Of a stretch of 64,000 nucleotides of DNA, positions 33,001 to 45,017 are shown piece after piece (the first letter of the stretch is position 1; each line of letters begins with the position of its first letter). This DNA comes from Fremontodendron californicum. Taxonomy: Eukaryota; Streptophyta; Magnoliopsida; Malvales; Malvaceae. The stretch lies in assembly GCA_030761205.1 (NCBI GenBank), contig JAULJL010000005.1, forward strand, positions 7,589,501-7,653,500. Reading direction: 5' to 3'. The notes under the pieces are model-generated. The model ran no database searches and was not told the origin of the DNA. It worked only from the letters and a program-made list of their open reading frames with translations. A program made the position numbers and the translations under genes.

Positions 33001-36000
33001 TTTGAATTGCCCATCAGTACTAAATCGAGACAAATATTTCAGCCACTTTGCAAAAGTTTTCTTCTTTACCCTACTTCAATCTATTCACTTTCCGTTTATT
33101 TCTGTTTGATTTATGCTTACTATGTCATTAACTGCCTCTTATGGTTTTTTTTAGCGCAATTGTGAAGCCTTGATGCTGCTCCAGAAGAATGGCTTGCAGA
33201 AGAAAAATCCTTCAATTGCTATTGTGGCCACACTGTTTGGAGACAAGGAAGATATGGCATGGCTGGAGGAGAATGATTTGGCCGACTGGAGTCAAGCAGA
33301 GTTGGATGGATTGTTACAGCATGGAACATTTGATGATTCACAGCTACGAACAATTGCCTTGGGCTTAAACAAGAAGCGACCTGTGTTGGTTGTCCAAGGA
33401 CCTCCTGGTACTGGAAAGACAGGTATGCTTAAGGAAGTTATAGCATTTGCTGCTCAGCAAGGTGAAAGGGTGCTAGTAACAGCACCTACTAATGCAGCTG
33501 TCGACAACATGGTTGAGAAACTTTCCAATACAGGATTGAACATAGTGCGGGTTGGAAATCCAGCACGTATTTCTTCAGCTGTAGCATCAAAGTCTTTGGT
33601 TGAGATTGTGAATTCTAAGCTTGCAGATTACCTAGCAGAGTTTGAAAGGAAGAAGTCAAATCTAAGAAAAGACCTTCGACATTGTTTAAAGGATGATTCT
33701 TTAGCTGCTGGAATACGCCAGCTTTTAAAGCAGCTTGGTAAGGCCCTAAAGAAGAAGGAGAAGGAGACGGTGAGGGAAGTACTATCAAGTGCACAGGTGG
33801 TGCTTTCTACAAACACTGGAGCGGCTGATCCACTTATACGAAGGCTGGATACTTTTGATCTGGTTGTTATAGATGAAGCTGGGCAGGCAATTGAACCCTC
33901 TTGTTGGATCCCAATATTGCAGGGAAAACGTTGTATACTTGCTGGTGATCAGTGCCAACTTGCTCCAGTAGTTTTGTCTAGAAACGCTTTAGAAGGTGGC
34001 CTTGGAGTATCCTTACTGGAGAGAACTGCAACTTTGCATGAAGGGGTTCTTGCTACCATGTTAACAACTCAGTACCGAATGAATGATGCAATTGCCAGTT
34101 GGGCTTCAAAGGAGATGTATGATGGAGAACTGAAATCCTCTCCCTCTGTGTCGTCTCATCTTCTTGTTGATTCTCCGTTTGTTAAGGTATGAGACCCATT
34201 AATGTTTATTCATTCTATAAAATGGAGCATAGATCTATCTCATTGTTGGATGTGATTTAGATCTTTCTTAATGTTTTCAAGTTTCTTCCAATCTGCCATA
34301 ACATTTAGTTTTTTGGTTCACTAAAACTCTCTGCTAAACTCAGATGATAAATCCTCCTTATTTATTAGTAATGGCTACTGGAAATGCTAAAGGACAAAAA
34401 CTCTTCAAATTAATTAAAGCTTAATAGAGCACAATCTTTTATTTAATTGATGTTTTAAGTTTATGATCTGAACTTCTCTTTTTCTTACCCCTTTTTTTAT
34501 TTGAATTTGTATTCTCTTCTCTTTTTCTTTTCCCCTAATCCCATCTTATGACTTTCATGCATGTATGGGTTTTTAGCTTTCCATTGGTATGCTTGCTGTT
34601 TACTAGGTTTTCCTTTCTGATATCAAGAAAAAAAAAAGGCATGTTCTTTTGTAATAATATTTATGATACTACATTGAGAATAATAATTCTGCTATTTGTC
34701 TAAAGCTTTTGTTTGAGAAGGTTTAGGATTCTAAGTTATTGAATTCTTGGTAATTATTTATTTCTTGTGAGGTGAGTTTGGGTTGGGAAAGGAAAGGAAA
34801 AGAAAAGAAGGAAAAAGGTTCAAGTTTTGATGATTTTGTTACATTATTGCAGCCCACATGGATAACACAATGCCCATTGTTGTTACTTGATACAAGAATG
34901 CCATATGGGAGTTTGTCAGTTGGCTGTGAAGAGCATTTAGATCTGGCAGGCACAGGCTCATTTTTCAATGAAGGGGAAGCAGATATTGTTGTCCAACATG
35001 TCTTTTATCTGATCTATGCAGGTAATTGCTCATATCTTTTCTACCTTATTTAATAGTGCTTTCTTGTATTCTCATGGGTATTTGAGGAACCAAGATGCAT
35101 TTTTTATTCAAGTTTTACAAGCCCTTGATGGTAAAAAATGTTGAATTATATTGGATTTGAGAATGTTAAGCAACATGTATGTTCAATATCCCTATACGGT
35201 GTGAGTGTCATATACAAGTATGTGTCCCACACGGGTATGTTTAATTTTTTCTAAGTTTTTACTTGTATTTGGAGGGTCCTTGGAGGGTCATATCCCCATA
35301 CCCATGTCTGGATATGCGTCGGATACTGTTACTTCAAAAAAAAATAAAGAGTCGGAGCAACATAGTCTAGCATACTTGATGGTCTTCTATAGAGCTTCTT
35401 CCAAAAAATTGTTCTATCCCTGATTTTCACTTTGTACGAGTTTTAAAGCGACGTCTGTTGTAACTTCTGCATAGTACTTACTTATCAGCTGGTAAACCAA
35501 CACATGCACTCAAGATAAATTGATGGTCCACTTCACTTCACTTTTTTGTTTGTTTTTCTTTTCTTTTCAAGTTATACCCTTTTTTGCTTTGTAGCGATTA
35601 ATAGGCCCTGAGTTTTACAATCTTTCCTCACCTAACCGAGTCAAAAACTATTTTTGGTGGTATTCTCTTATGCAGGTGTTAGCCCAACAGCTATTGCTGT
35701 CCAATCACCTTATGTTGCTCAGGTACAGCTCCTAAGGGACAGGCTTGACGAGTTTCCAGAGTCTGCTGGTGTTGAGGTTGCAACAATTGATAGCTTTCAG
35801 GGCCGAGAGGCAGATGCAGTAATTATATCAATGGTATTTATTAAATATTTTTTTGCATGATTTACTATGTCTTTATTTTGAAATACCTGATAAAGTCATT
35901 ATGTCTTCCCCACTATAATTTATATGCTTTCAGTCTTAGTTGTACATTTATACTGATCTCTCTAGAATTTGTTAGTAAAATGTTCATTTCTCTTTAGGTT

Positions 36001-36430
36001 TCAAACATATTTATTGACACGAATATATTTGAAGACTGAAAGCATATTTATACTTGCCCCTTGATACTATGGTGTTCTCTTATTAGTGCTTCAGTCACCG
36101 GATTGCTTGAAACCGAATCTCATTATCGACAGAAATGCTCGACTAATTCTAACCATGACTGATGTAGATTACCTGTTACTGTTTTAGGTACGATCAAACA
36201 CTTTAGGAGCTGTCGGATTCTTGGGAGATAGTAGGCGAATGAATGTTGCCATAACAAGAGCACGTAAACATGTGGCGGTGGTGTGTGATAGCTCAACGAT
36301 TTGCCACAACACTTTCCTGGCCAGGCTGTTGCGCCATATCCGCTATTTTGGTCGGGTGAAGCACGCTGAACCCGGTGCTTCTGGAGGATCGGGACTCGGC
36401 ATGGATCCGATGCTGCCATCCTTTAGTTAA
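30048..36430 (+). CDS. UPF1/IGHMBP2-type SF1B helicase, probably plastid-targeted
   Basis: Exons are 30048-30840, 31054-31362, 31526-31809, 33155-34186, 34853-35021, 35676-35833 and 36188-36430. All junctions are GT-AG and in frame, giving 995 residues. Residues 1-60 are Ser-rich with few acidic residues, like a plastid transit peptide. A beta-barrel-like insert (PGDMVCVRICDSRG onward) precedes the ATPase core. Helicase motifs: I GPPGTGKT (544-551), Ia APTNAAVDN, II VIDEAGQ (D702/E703), III LAGDQCQLAP, IV QYRMN (about 769), V DSFQGREADAV (from 901) and VI NVAITRARKHV (from 934). It lacks the R3H and AN1 finger domains of animal IGHMBP2. It most resembles the Arabidopsis protein I recall as At5g35970. 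Expected activity is ATP-dependent nucleic-acid unwinding; substrate unknown. Confidence 0.95.
35177..35365. mobile_element. Short hAT-like MITE in helicase intron 5
   Basis: Same family as 23047-23226, in the opposite orientation. The right end agagtcggagcaacatag is intact; the left end (gtatgttcaata) is degraded. Internal matches include ggagggtcatatccccata. The flanking octamers agcaacat and tctagcat agree at only 4 of 8, so no target duplication can be claimed. Confidence 0.7.
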
Positions 36431-38758
36431 CATGAAGTCATGAACAGGTCCAATTTCCAAGCTTTCAATTTGTTCCAAGTGGTGATTATTTGGGAGTTCA
36501 ATCTGTAAAATAGATGCTTGGATTCATTTCATCTCGGCATCTGCTTCGTCCCCATTAATTTGTGTACAGGTGATTGTTTTTGTGAACAGAAAAAAACTGC
36601 TACACCATTGATTTAGTTGTATATAGAAACTACTACACATGTGATATATAGAAAAACATGTCAATAATTTTTCCTGTTAAATCCATGATTTATATGCCCC
36701 TTCATAGTTCATACTCAACATATATGAGAATATCTCATTACCATCACAAACATAGTAATTTTACCTCGAGTCATTGAAAATTCAAGAATTAATTGTATAA
36801 TGTTGACTTTGAGCTTTATTAGGTAGATAGATAAAAGTAAACTTGACCGCATGTCTTTGACAAAGTGGTCATCTCACCTTCTTCTCGAGTAGGTGTAAGG
36901 TTAAAATTCCCCATCACCTTTTGATAAACCCAATAAAAGGAATAAAAGAAAGAAAAAAAAAAAAAAAAGCTTTGGTATAAAAGTTTACAAGGGTTATGAC
37001 TAGTGGTGTATATGAATCGGGTTTTCGGATTGGATCGGATTTAAGTATGATATCAACATTATATATATTTGTTCAAGTTTGGTCCGGCTCAAAATGTGGT
37101 CTCAAATTTTACCAAAAGTCGTCCATATTTATAAATGAGCAGTTAAAATCCGTTTAGATTCGCTCATATTATTTTTACTAATAAATTTTTTTCATCCACA
37201 CATATATGTGTACCATAATCTAGTTATATGTAAAATCTCTGATTTATTTTTATTTTTATGATCATTTCAGATAATGAAAAAAATATCGAATGCAAACATC
37301 ATTACAAAATTGTATTTTTATATTTAAAAATAATTTGTATTTTTTAATACAGCAATTTATAAATATCGTTTTCCTAATTTTTAGGAAAACGATATATGAG
37401 AAATAATAGATGTTTTTGCTAATTATAATGGATTGTAAATAAGTTATTCTAATTAACAATTATTTCTTTCTTAATTAATATAACTTTTTCATTATTATAT
37501 TTAAAATATATATTCATTACACTAATTATATTTATTTTTATTACTACTATCATTTATAATATTGTTCAATTTAATGTTACTTTACTCTTTAAGAAAAAAA
37601 ATAAATGTGACTCGACGCGAAGCTAGAGACTTGATTCTAGCTAGTATATAATTAATAAGAGGTTAACTTATTCAGTAATTTCATCTATTTCTTTTTTAAT
37701 TAAATTTTTTTAAAATTTTTAATATATTTTAAGGTTATAGACCGATAAATAAAAAATTGAATTAGAGATTAAATTGATGTGACTTTTGAGTCACCGATTC
37801 AACCGAAACCGGATTATTTAATTAAAAAATAAATTAAATATTAAATATGTAATTTTGATATTAAATAAATATTAAATATAGTAATTAGTTTAAAAATATG
37901 TATTTATCTTAATGGTATGATTTTTAATATATAATTAAGAGGTTAAAGGTTCAAATCTCATCATTTATAAAAAAAAATTTAATAAAAATAACAAAAAATC
38001 AATTTTTTTACTGATTTAATTCAGTTTTTTGCCGATTGAACCGATTTTTACTAGTTCATTGAATCTCTGGTTCTTTGATATATATCGATTGAACCGATTT
38101 AATCGAAAATCGTTGACTTGTTCGGTCCGATCTGATTTTTTCAATACTATTATAGTCTATATATCATTTTATTAATTATATTTGTGGAGTTTAAAATTTT
38201 CAATAACAAAATAATTTTTTAAATATATATATTATCTTACATATGGAGAGAGAAAAAATAAAAGGGAAGAAAAGGAGGGAGGGGAGAGTCCAAATGAGGT
38301 AACAAACATATAAATGTGATTCCTCCCCAAACAATGAAAAGATACTTTTCCTTCTTCTAAATATCTGGCAGCCTGCAACCTTGCACTCCCCTTTCTCCCT
38401 CATTAAATAATACTAAAATTTGTCTCTTATTTTAATTCAACTCTCCTCTCCTCTTTTTTTTTTTTTTTTATTTTTTATTTTTATTTTTAATCTTTTGCGT
38501 TCTCTATAAGCATCCGTTACACTGCAACTTTTTTCTTTGACATTTTCCTACATATCCCAGTTTCTGCATATCCATTCCGCTCAGATTACTTTGCTTTTCA
38601 TACAAATAATTTAATATATATATATATATAATTTCCATCCTCTAATGAAAATCCAATCTCTCCTTTGACTTCTTTGTTCTCTCACATTTTTCATTATACA
38701 AAATCCAAAAACAAGCAAACCCCATATATAATTGAATAGTAGTTTTTTTGTTTTTTCA
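36431..38758. other. Intergenic region with hAT-like fragments
   Basis: About 200 bp after the helicase stop are probably 3' UTR. The segment 36853-36969 ends in an A-run and has a weak B-box-like stretch (ggttaaaattcc), but target duplications are unconvincing. The segment 36999-37190 matches the left part of the 552-bp element at 5818 (tatgatatcaacattatata and the atttataaatgagcag block). The stretch 37735-38150 carries gattgaaccgattt motifs of an eroded element. A TATA-rich stretch and pyrimidine-rich leader lie just before the IDA-like gene. Confidence 0.45.
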
Positions 38759-39061
38759 ATGGCTACCAGACAGATTAGTCTTACCATCTTTCTGTTGTTT
38801 CTGTCACTTCTGCTTCTTCTTCTTCTTCTTCTCCTTCCTGTAAGCAATGGAGCTATTTACAGAATCCATGATTTAAGCCTCAGAAACAAACAGAAAGATA
38901 ATAATAAGATGATCAACTTCAACGACGTTTCCTTCAGTCTTCTCACCAAAGGTGTTCCCATTCCTCCTTCAGGTCCATCAAAGAGACACAATGACCACCC
39001 AGATGGTGATCATGGCTCGGGTGGTTCAGCTTCAGCCAAAGATATTGGTCTAAGAGTCTAA
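38759..39061 (+). CDS. IDL: IDA-like secreted signalling peptide precursor
   Basis: A 100-residue, single-exon prepropeptide. Residues 6-27 are a leucine-rich hydrophobic core with a likely signal-peptidase site at VSNGA (28-32). Residues 65-78, GVPIPPSGPSKRHN, match the extended PIP motif of INFLORESCENCE DEFICIENT IN ABSCISSION and IDA-LIKE peptides, the part I know to be processed to a hydroxylated 12-14-mer perceived by HAESA-type receptor kinases in organ separation, lateral root emergence or defence. Unlike IDA, whose motif lies near the C-terminus, here 22 residues follow it (DHPDGDHGSGGS and on). I chose the ATG at 38759 because it directly precedes the signal peptide; an upstream in-frame extension begins at a TTG. 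Which IDL member it is cannot be decided by eye. Confidence 0.9.
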   Translation: MATRQISLTIFLLFLSLLLLLLLLLLPVSNGAIYRIHDLSLRNKQKDNNKMINFNDVSFSLLTKGVPIPPSGPSKRHNDHPDGDHGSGGSASAKDIGLRV

Positions 39062-40027
39062 CCCATATGATCATTTGAAAAACATGGTCACAATCAACAA
39101 GAAGTAAGAACAAGGTTATAATTATAAGGTGACTGCTGGTAAAGGAATTGTTTTCAGTGTTTTTTTGTCAGCTACAGGTAAGTAATTTTCATGTTTTTGG
39201 TGAACAAAACACATGATCAAGAGTTTCTTGTTCTTCTTTTTTGTTTATATATATGGTCATGTTCATGTTTTTGTTTTACCTTTGTTTTATGAGTTTGAGA
39301 GATTGTACTTGCAATTTTGATATTTGTTAAAGCAATTAAGGAATTGTTTTATGATTTTTATTTAGTATATGGAGCAAAGGTCATCATGCATTAATTAAAA
39401 GTCCATTATTTTCAATATGAATGTTAAATTAAGCAACAATAATAACTGCAAATGGCTGTGAGATCCATGTAGATTTATGATGATGGAATACCAAACAAAA
39501 GTAGCTAGGTAAACCTCAATCACCTAATTAGACTAAATCCGGAATATTAATCTTGTTTATTATATCACTAGTATTTCTGTATTTTTTTTTTTTTACTCAT
39601 ATGCTAAAATATTTTATAAAAATCCCTTATGCTAAAATATATAAAAAAATCCCTGAATTATTTATTTATTTTTTATCTAAATTCCTATATTTTTATTATA
39701 CCTAAATAAGCTCTTATTTCAAATTAAAGATTGACTATTTAGATATAAATTAAATGTTAATGTTTTATTTTGATACAAATTAAAAGGTCAAGAATTTATT
39801 TGGATGCAAATTAAAGATTAATGACTTATTTGAATATGATAAAAGTATAAATACCTATATAAAGAAGTTAAGTTCACGAGTTTTTTATTATTTTAGTCTT
39901 AGTAATAGTACTTGAACATTGAACTTGATAATAAGTGTTTATATGTATCCTTTTATTTAAAGAGTTCAATTCGAATATCCTCCTTGGTCATATTAAAAAA
40001 AAAAAAAAAGAGTTCAAGGATTATGGT
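39062..40027. other. 3' flank of the IDA-like gene and repetitive AT-rich DNA
   Basis: About 200 bp downstream of the stop are plausible 3' UTR. From 39590 to about 39900 a repetitive stretch repeats variants of tatttggatgcaaattaaag (near 39735, 39770 and 39808). No gene seen. Confidence 0.4.
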
Positions 40028-40154
40028 AAAATAGGTTATGTTGCCAACAAGCTCTTGGCTGAGTGGCCAAGAGTCTTGGGGGCATGAAGTCTTGGGTTCA
40101 AACCCAAGCAACCCCTCCCCTACCCAATTATCAAAAAAAAAAAATAGGTTATGT
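40028..40154 (+). mobile_element. tRNA-derived SINE with 14-bp target-site duplication
   Basis: The body spans 40042-40140 (about 99 bp). It contains an A-box-like tggctgagtgg (40056-40066) and a B-box-like gggttcaaaccc, spaced as in an internal Pol III promoter, and ends in an A tail. The sequence aaaataggttatgt occurs exactly at 40028-40041 and 40141-40154, the target-site duplication expected of LINE-mediated insertion. The head resembles a Leu/Ser-type tRNA in the A and B boxes but cannot be folded into a complete cloverleaf, so I do not call it a functional tRNA gene. Confidence 0.9.
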
Positions 40155-41444
40155 CAATTGAAAGATTTTTTTATACCTTAATTGCTTACATGCATCATAT
40201 AATTATTAAACTCTAGAAATAATCATTTTAGACAATTTTCTTGATTTCACCTCATTTTTAACTAACAGTTAAAAAGTTAAATTGGAATCTGCAATTCAAA
40301 ACTTGTTGGTGAAAGAGAGTACTACATATTAATTATCGTATGGTCATTGGTTTCCATAGAACTCCTAAAATATCAATCGATATAATTCTTTTCTTTGAAT
40401 TAATTACTTTCTATGAATACGTGTGTAAAATCAATTCAAAGCTGCTAAATGATGCTATTTTGAACAAAAATAAATCTTATTTTGGAAAATAATGTGCCTG
40501 CCAAGTTTTGGAACTTTAAAAATATACCAATTTGTAAAAAAAATTTGCTTAAAAGGATTGAAGTTAACATGTAACATCCTTCCTCTCCAACCTACTAATT
40601 AAAGTGTGCTGAATTCGGTTAAAAACAGTAATTTATAGCTATTTTGACATGAATCCTTCCATTTGCCCACTGGCCACTAGGGTCTATATTCTTAATTCAA
40701 GTTCTGTTTGTTCCACGAAAATTAGTTTTTTAAAAAATAAATTTATATTTTAAAAAATTTATATTTTTTATTGTTTGTATAATTTTGTAAAAACATTATT
40801 TAGTTGTTTTTCCAAAAAGTCTGCATTGGTATAATATTTAAAGATCGATCCTTTTTGCTTTACTTCAACTTTCATAAAAAAAAAAAATTGATCCCTATAT
40901 TTAAGGATCAATCTTTTTTATTATTTTGTTTCGATTTCCATAAGAAGGGTGAATCTCTATACTAAGGGGATATGTCATTTTTGCATTGCTTCAGTTTTCT
41001 TAAAATGTTTTTTCATTTTTAGAAAGGTAAAATAATTTTTGAAAAATTGATTAATTTTTCGTTGATTCAAATTCATTTTCTGTTGACCATTTTTTTTTTT
41101 TTTTTCAAAACAAACACCGATGTTTTTTTCAAAAGTTATATTTTGTGGAATAAAACGGAACCTCAATTTTATATATAAAAGACCTATCTAATAGAACTAG
41201 ACTTAAAGCAACCTAATTTCAACTATACTCAATGAATGAAATAAATATAGCTAGTAGAAAAATAGCACTATCATGACTAAATGCACAAGAAAAGTAAACA
41301 AAAAAAAAACAGTGCAATCACATACAAATATGGGTGAAAGTAATCTTAGGAAGTGAAGAAAGCACTACAAAGTTACGTTTTGTACAAGCGATAGATTTGT
41401 TTTCTAGGCTTTGCTTTATAGGTGGGGCAAAATGTGACTATCAC

Positions 41445-41493
<49 letters not shown>

Positions 41494-41598
41494 TATTAAA
41501 TATATGTTATGGTCAAAATTTTATATATTATAAATTTCTACTTCTTTTGAGTTGTTTCATGGACGCAAGACATTCTTCACCCTTTCTGTTTTTATTAT

Positions 41599-41639
<41 letters not shown>

Positions 41640-41912
41640 CATTTTAATTTCCTAGAGCTTAATTTATAGCTGTATTTTCAAATTTTTTTTTAAAAAAAAA
41701 AAAAAAAACTTATTTTCCAATTAAGTAAGCAATAATTTATGTTCTTGAATTCGCAATTTATTTAGTTCATGCAATCACGTTTAAAAAATGACATCCGATA
41801 AATTTGAATTCTAATTTCAATATCTGTAACTTCTTATTTTATCTTTGGATTGCAACTTTTTTTTTTTTTTTTGTTTGCAAAAAGAGGCAGTGAGAGAAGC
41901 TAGAGGCTAGAC
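40155..41912. other. Gene-free interval
   Basis: It contains a degenerate duplication near 40840-40925 (aagatcgatcctttttg and aaggatcaatctttttt), an ATT trinucleotide repeat (41448-41493) and a TA run (about 41602-41632). The + frame 41334-41669 is created by these two microsatellites (poly-Tyr then Tyr-Ile) and is not a gene. Confidence 0.5.
41448..41493. repeat. (ATT)n microsatellite
   Basis: About 15 uninterrupted ATT units. Confidence 0.95.
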
Positions 41913-42302
41913 TAGAGATGGCAATTTAAAATATGAATTTGGATATCCGCGAATATTTGATCCGTTTTTTACGAATTTGGATTTGCGGGTTCGGATATTA
42001 TAATTACTATCAGTAGCGAATTCGGAGCAGATGCGGATATGAAACATTGAATATCCATTATCCGAATCCGCATTACTTCTGCAGATTCGTATAGCAGATT
42101 CAGATATCTGAATCCGCTTTTTTGTAAAACACATAAATTTTGTTTGATTTTATATTTTTATTTTTAAAAAAAATTTATTTATTGAATTCGGATTTTTAAC
42201 GGATTCGGATATTCGACGAATAATGTTATTTAATTCGGATTCGGATAGTAATATGCGGATATAGTACAAAAAATGCAAATATCTGACTCGCTTCCATCCT
42301 TA
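41913..42302. mobile_element. hAT-like element, 390 bp
   Basis: It begins TAGAGATGGCAATTTAAAAT; the other end, reverse complemented, begins TAAGGATGGAAGCGAGTC. The flanks ggctagac (41905-41912) and agctagac (42303-42310) match at 7 of 8. The interior is full of cggatatccg and attcggat motifs in both orientations. The minus-strand frame 41907-42134 is an artefact of these repeats. Confidence 0.85.
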
Positions 42303-42663
42303 AGCTAGACCTTGATTCAGGCTCGATTCTGGGACGATCATGTCAGTCGTCACTATAAAGTAAAAATCCCTTAAAGTTATATTAAAGCTGTGCTCTCCTT
42401 TCCCACTCAATTTTCCTCTCCCACCAAACACTAACATAAAAGACTTCCATTCCATCCTCATCAAATCATTGTTTGTATATGCATGCGACTCTGACCTCTC
42501 AAGTCATGCCAAATTCCTAGCTGTAGCAGACGGTTCTAACTTAATGAAGCTTACCAGAAACAACGTGGGCAATCAGAATCCACACGTTGGCAACCTTTGT
42601 GCCTATATAAAGCCAAAATGAAATAAATGGAAGATTAAAAATATATCATAGTAACAGCCAACC

Positions 42664-43110
42664 TAGGGGTGTAAACGAGACATCTGTGCTCGTAAGCTAC
42701 TCGAGTTCGACTCGAAAAAAACTCGAACTCGGTTCTGTCATTGTCGAGCTGAGCTCGAGCTCGAGCAGCTCGAGCTATCGAGCGAGCCGAGTTCGAGTAT
42801 CTTAATACCCGATTCGAGCAGCTCGCGAGCCTAATCGAGCTTTTTTTATTTATAATATTTTTATTATTAATTTACTATTTTACCCTTAATATATATATAT
42901 ACATACTTAAAAACCCGAGCTCGAGCTCGAGTATATAAACGAGCCTAATCGAGTCGAGCTCGAATAGTTCGATTTTATCTCGAGCCGAGCTCGAGCTTAA
43001 AAAATGATACTCGATCGAACTCGAACCGAGCTTCGAGCCTCGAGTTTCGAATCGAGCTCGAGCTCGAGTTTCTCAGTATTCGAGCTCGGCTCGGCTCGAT
43101 TACAGCCCTA
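42664..43110. mobile_element. hAT-like element with AGCTCG-rich ends, 447 bp
   Basis: The ends are TAGGGGTGTAAACGAG and, reverse complemented, TAGGGCTGTAATCGAG (14 of 16). A perfect 8-bp duplication, agccaacc, flanks it at 42656-42663 and 43111-43118. Both subterminal regions are packed with gagctcgagctcgag palindromes around a short AT-rich centre, which gives the element strong self-complementarity. No coding capacity. Confidence 0.92.
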
Positions 43111-44299
43111 AGCCAACCCAACTTTAAAGAAATACCCAATGGTTGTGACTAGCAATAAATTCCATCCTTTGCCTGGTGGAAAAAAAAAAAGGGGGGGGAG
43201 ACCAGTAATTAATTGGCTTTTCCTTTTCTAGTGTATGCAGTGATAAATTCTACCTAAAGATTTGACTGTTAAGGTAATGGAATACTAAGGAGAGGAAGAA
43301 TACTACAAAAGCTATGGTTTATAAATCGAATTTGGACGAATTAGAGTTCGAATTTTTTTGGACAAATTTTTGAATTTGGGTTCATTTTATCACCTCTATC
43401 CAAAAGGCCCAACAGGGTGGTTCAGACTTAGCTACTGCTAAGTAGGTATTGACGGCATTTATGAACTTGCCATAATTGTGCTACATCATAATTCTCAAAG
43501 ATATGACATTTCAAATAATCTTATATTACTAGTTTATTAAGGAAAGACCATACCTTGTCTTCACCCTTAAAGTTAATTAGACTACCATGAAATTGAAATC
43601 CAGTAACTGTTTATGTTTTTTGAGAATGCAAATATATCTACGGTCATGAAAGTCAATTCTGGCTATCAGGGCTAGCACTCATTCTTCACCTTCAGTAACT
43701 GCTTATGTTAAATGTAAATACCCAGTAAACTTCTTAAATAACACCTCACAATATATGAATTCTACATATTTTCAAAAATTGCAAACATAAGCTATAAACA
43801 TATATCACATCTCACTGAGAGCAGTATAATAATGTAAAATGTACCAGGCAAAGATGTTGACCTTAGAACACATAATAAATATGGAGCCTCCAGGAATTGT
43901 ACATTGGTTGTTAGAGTGCATAAATTTGGTACAACAACGGAAAGCTACTGTGCTCTATTAGTCCCGTGAGAGCATGTTCCCGCATAAATTTATATTGGAT
44001 ATAGTTTTATATTGATTTTTAATTTTTAACCCCATCAGACGAACTTCAGTCAATGTACTGTAGAACTTATCAGAGCAATTTTATGACATTCTAACATATT
44101 ACTGGCCTTATTTAATGATTTACATATGTTTTTCAGCAACAAAGCAAGATGCCATACAGATTTTTTTAAAGCAGATCTCCATCCATCTGTAAACCTCTTA
44201 GAATCCAAATGAACCTGTGGAACAGTGAGCTTGACTTTCCTTCAACCCTCAATTTTGACACAAATTTTGGTACTTTGCCACAACAGCCATGTCCCACGC
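43111..44299. other. Gene-free interval
   Basis: No gene found. A short hAT-like fragment (about 43318-43400; ttggacgaattagagttcg and tcacctctatcc) is present. I searched this interval and 44487-45017 by eye for the missing BolA terminal exon on the minus strand and saw no matching codons. Confidence 0.45.
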
Positions 44300-44486
44300 C
44301 TATGTTACTCAGACTCGGGTATGAGTGTCGGACACGGATATGTGTCCGACACAGGTATGTTCAATTTTATTTTCAAGATTTCCATGTATTTGGAAGGTCT
44401 TTGGAGGATCATATCCCCATATCCATATCCGGATATGCGTAAGACACAAATACTTCAAAAAAAAATGAAGAGTCGGAGCAACATAG
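44300..44486. mobile_element. Short hAT-like MITE downstream of the BolA-like exons
   Basis: The ends CTATGTTACTCAGACTCGGG and, reverse complemented, CTATGTTGCTCCGACTC match the family defined at 23047-23226. The flanking octamers (tcccacgc, tccaaagt) do not match, so the target duplication has decayed or one flank was rearranged. Confidence 0.82.
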
Positions 44487-45017
44487 TCCAAAGTCATACC
44501 CCGTATCCTCGCTCACATCTTTTGAGGCAAAGTGCCACTTTGGTCGTGTAAGAAAGAATTTGAAGAATTTATTGATAAAAGAATAAATGCAGAAGACGCA
44601 ATAGTTGAAGTAACAGAACTATGTGTTTTACATAGTAGATTCTCATATAACCTGTAGTCATAAGGCTCCTATGTTATTACTCACAAGTATATCCCTTTTA
44701 TAACTTGAAAGCATCACATCCTAACACACAAGGGTAATTTTAAGACAGATCTAGAAAATGCTGCTAAAGGAATCATACAATACAACAATGCTGCAAACCT
44801 ACGGATTGAGAAGGATTTTCTTGTCGATAACAGAGCAATCTCATACGTTACATCAGAATACCTACTGAGCACGCAAAATAACTAATTGCATGGATTCACC
44901 ATATTGTTCACCTACAACTTCCAAGAACAGTATTAAGAATGAAGCAAGAAGCCAGTGCACCTCTTAGTAAGTATTTTTGGTCAATCAACCAATTAAACAA
45001 GTGAAAACATGGCTTAC

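Noticed and set aside
36853..36969. Second SINE
   Set aside because: An A-run end and a weak B-box-like ggttaaaattcc are present, but the A box is poor and the flanking repeats are not convincing.
40042..40140. tRNA gene
   Set aside because: A- and B-box-like sequences are present, but a full acceptor stem and cloverleaf cannot be formed. The A tail and 14-bp target duplication identify a SINE.
41334..41669. 111-codon + frame
   Set aside because: The protein is poly-Tyr and Tyr-Ile made by the ATT and TA microsatellites.
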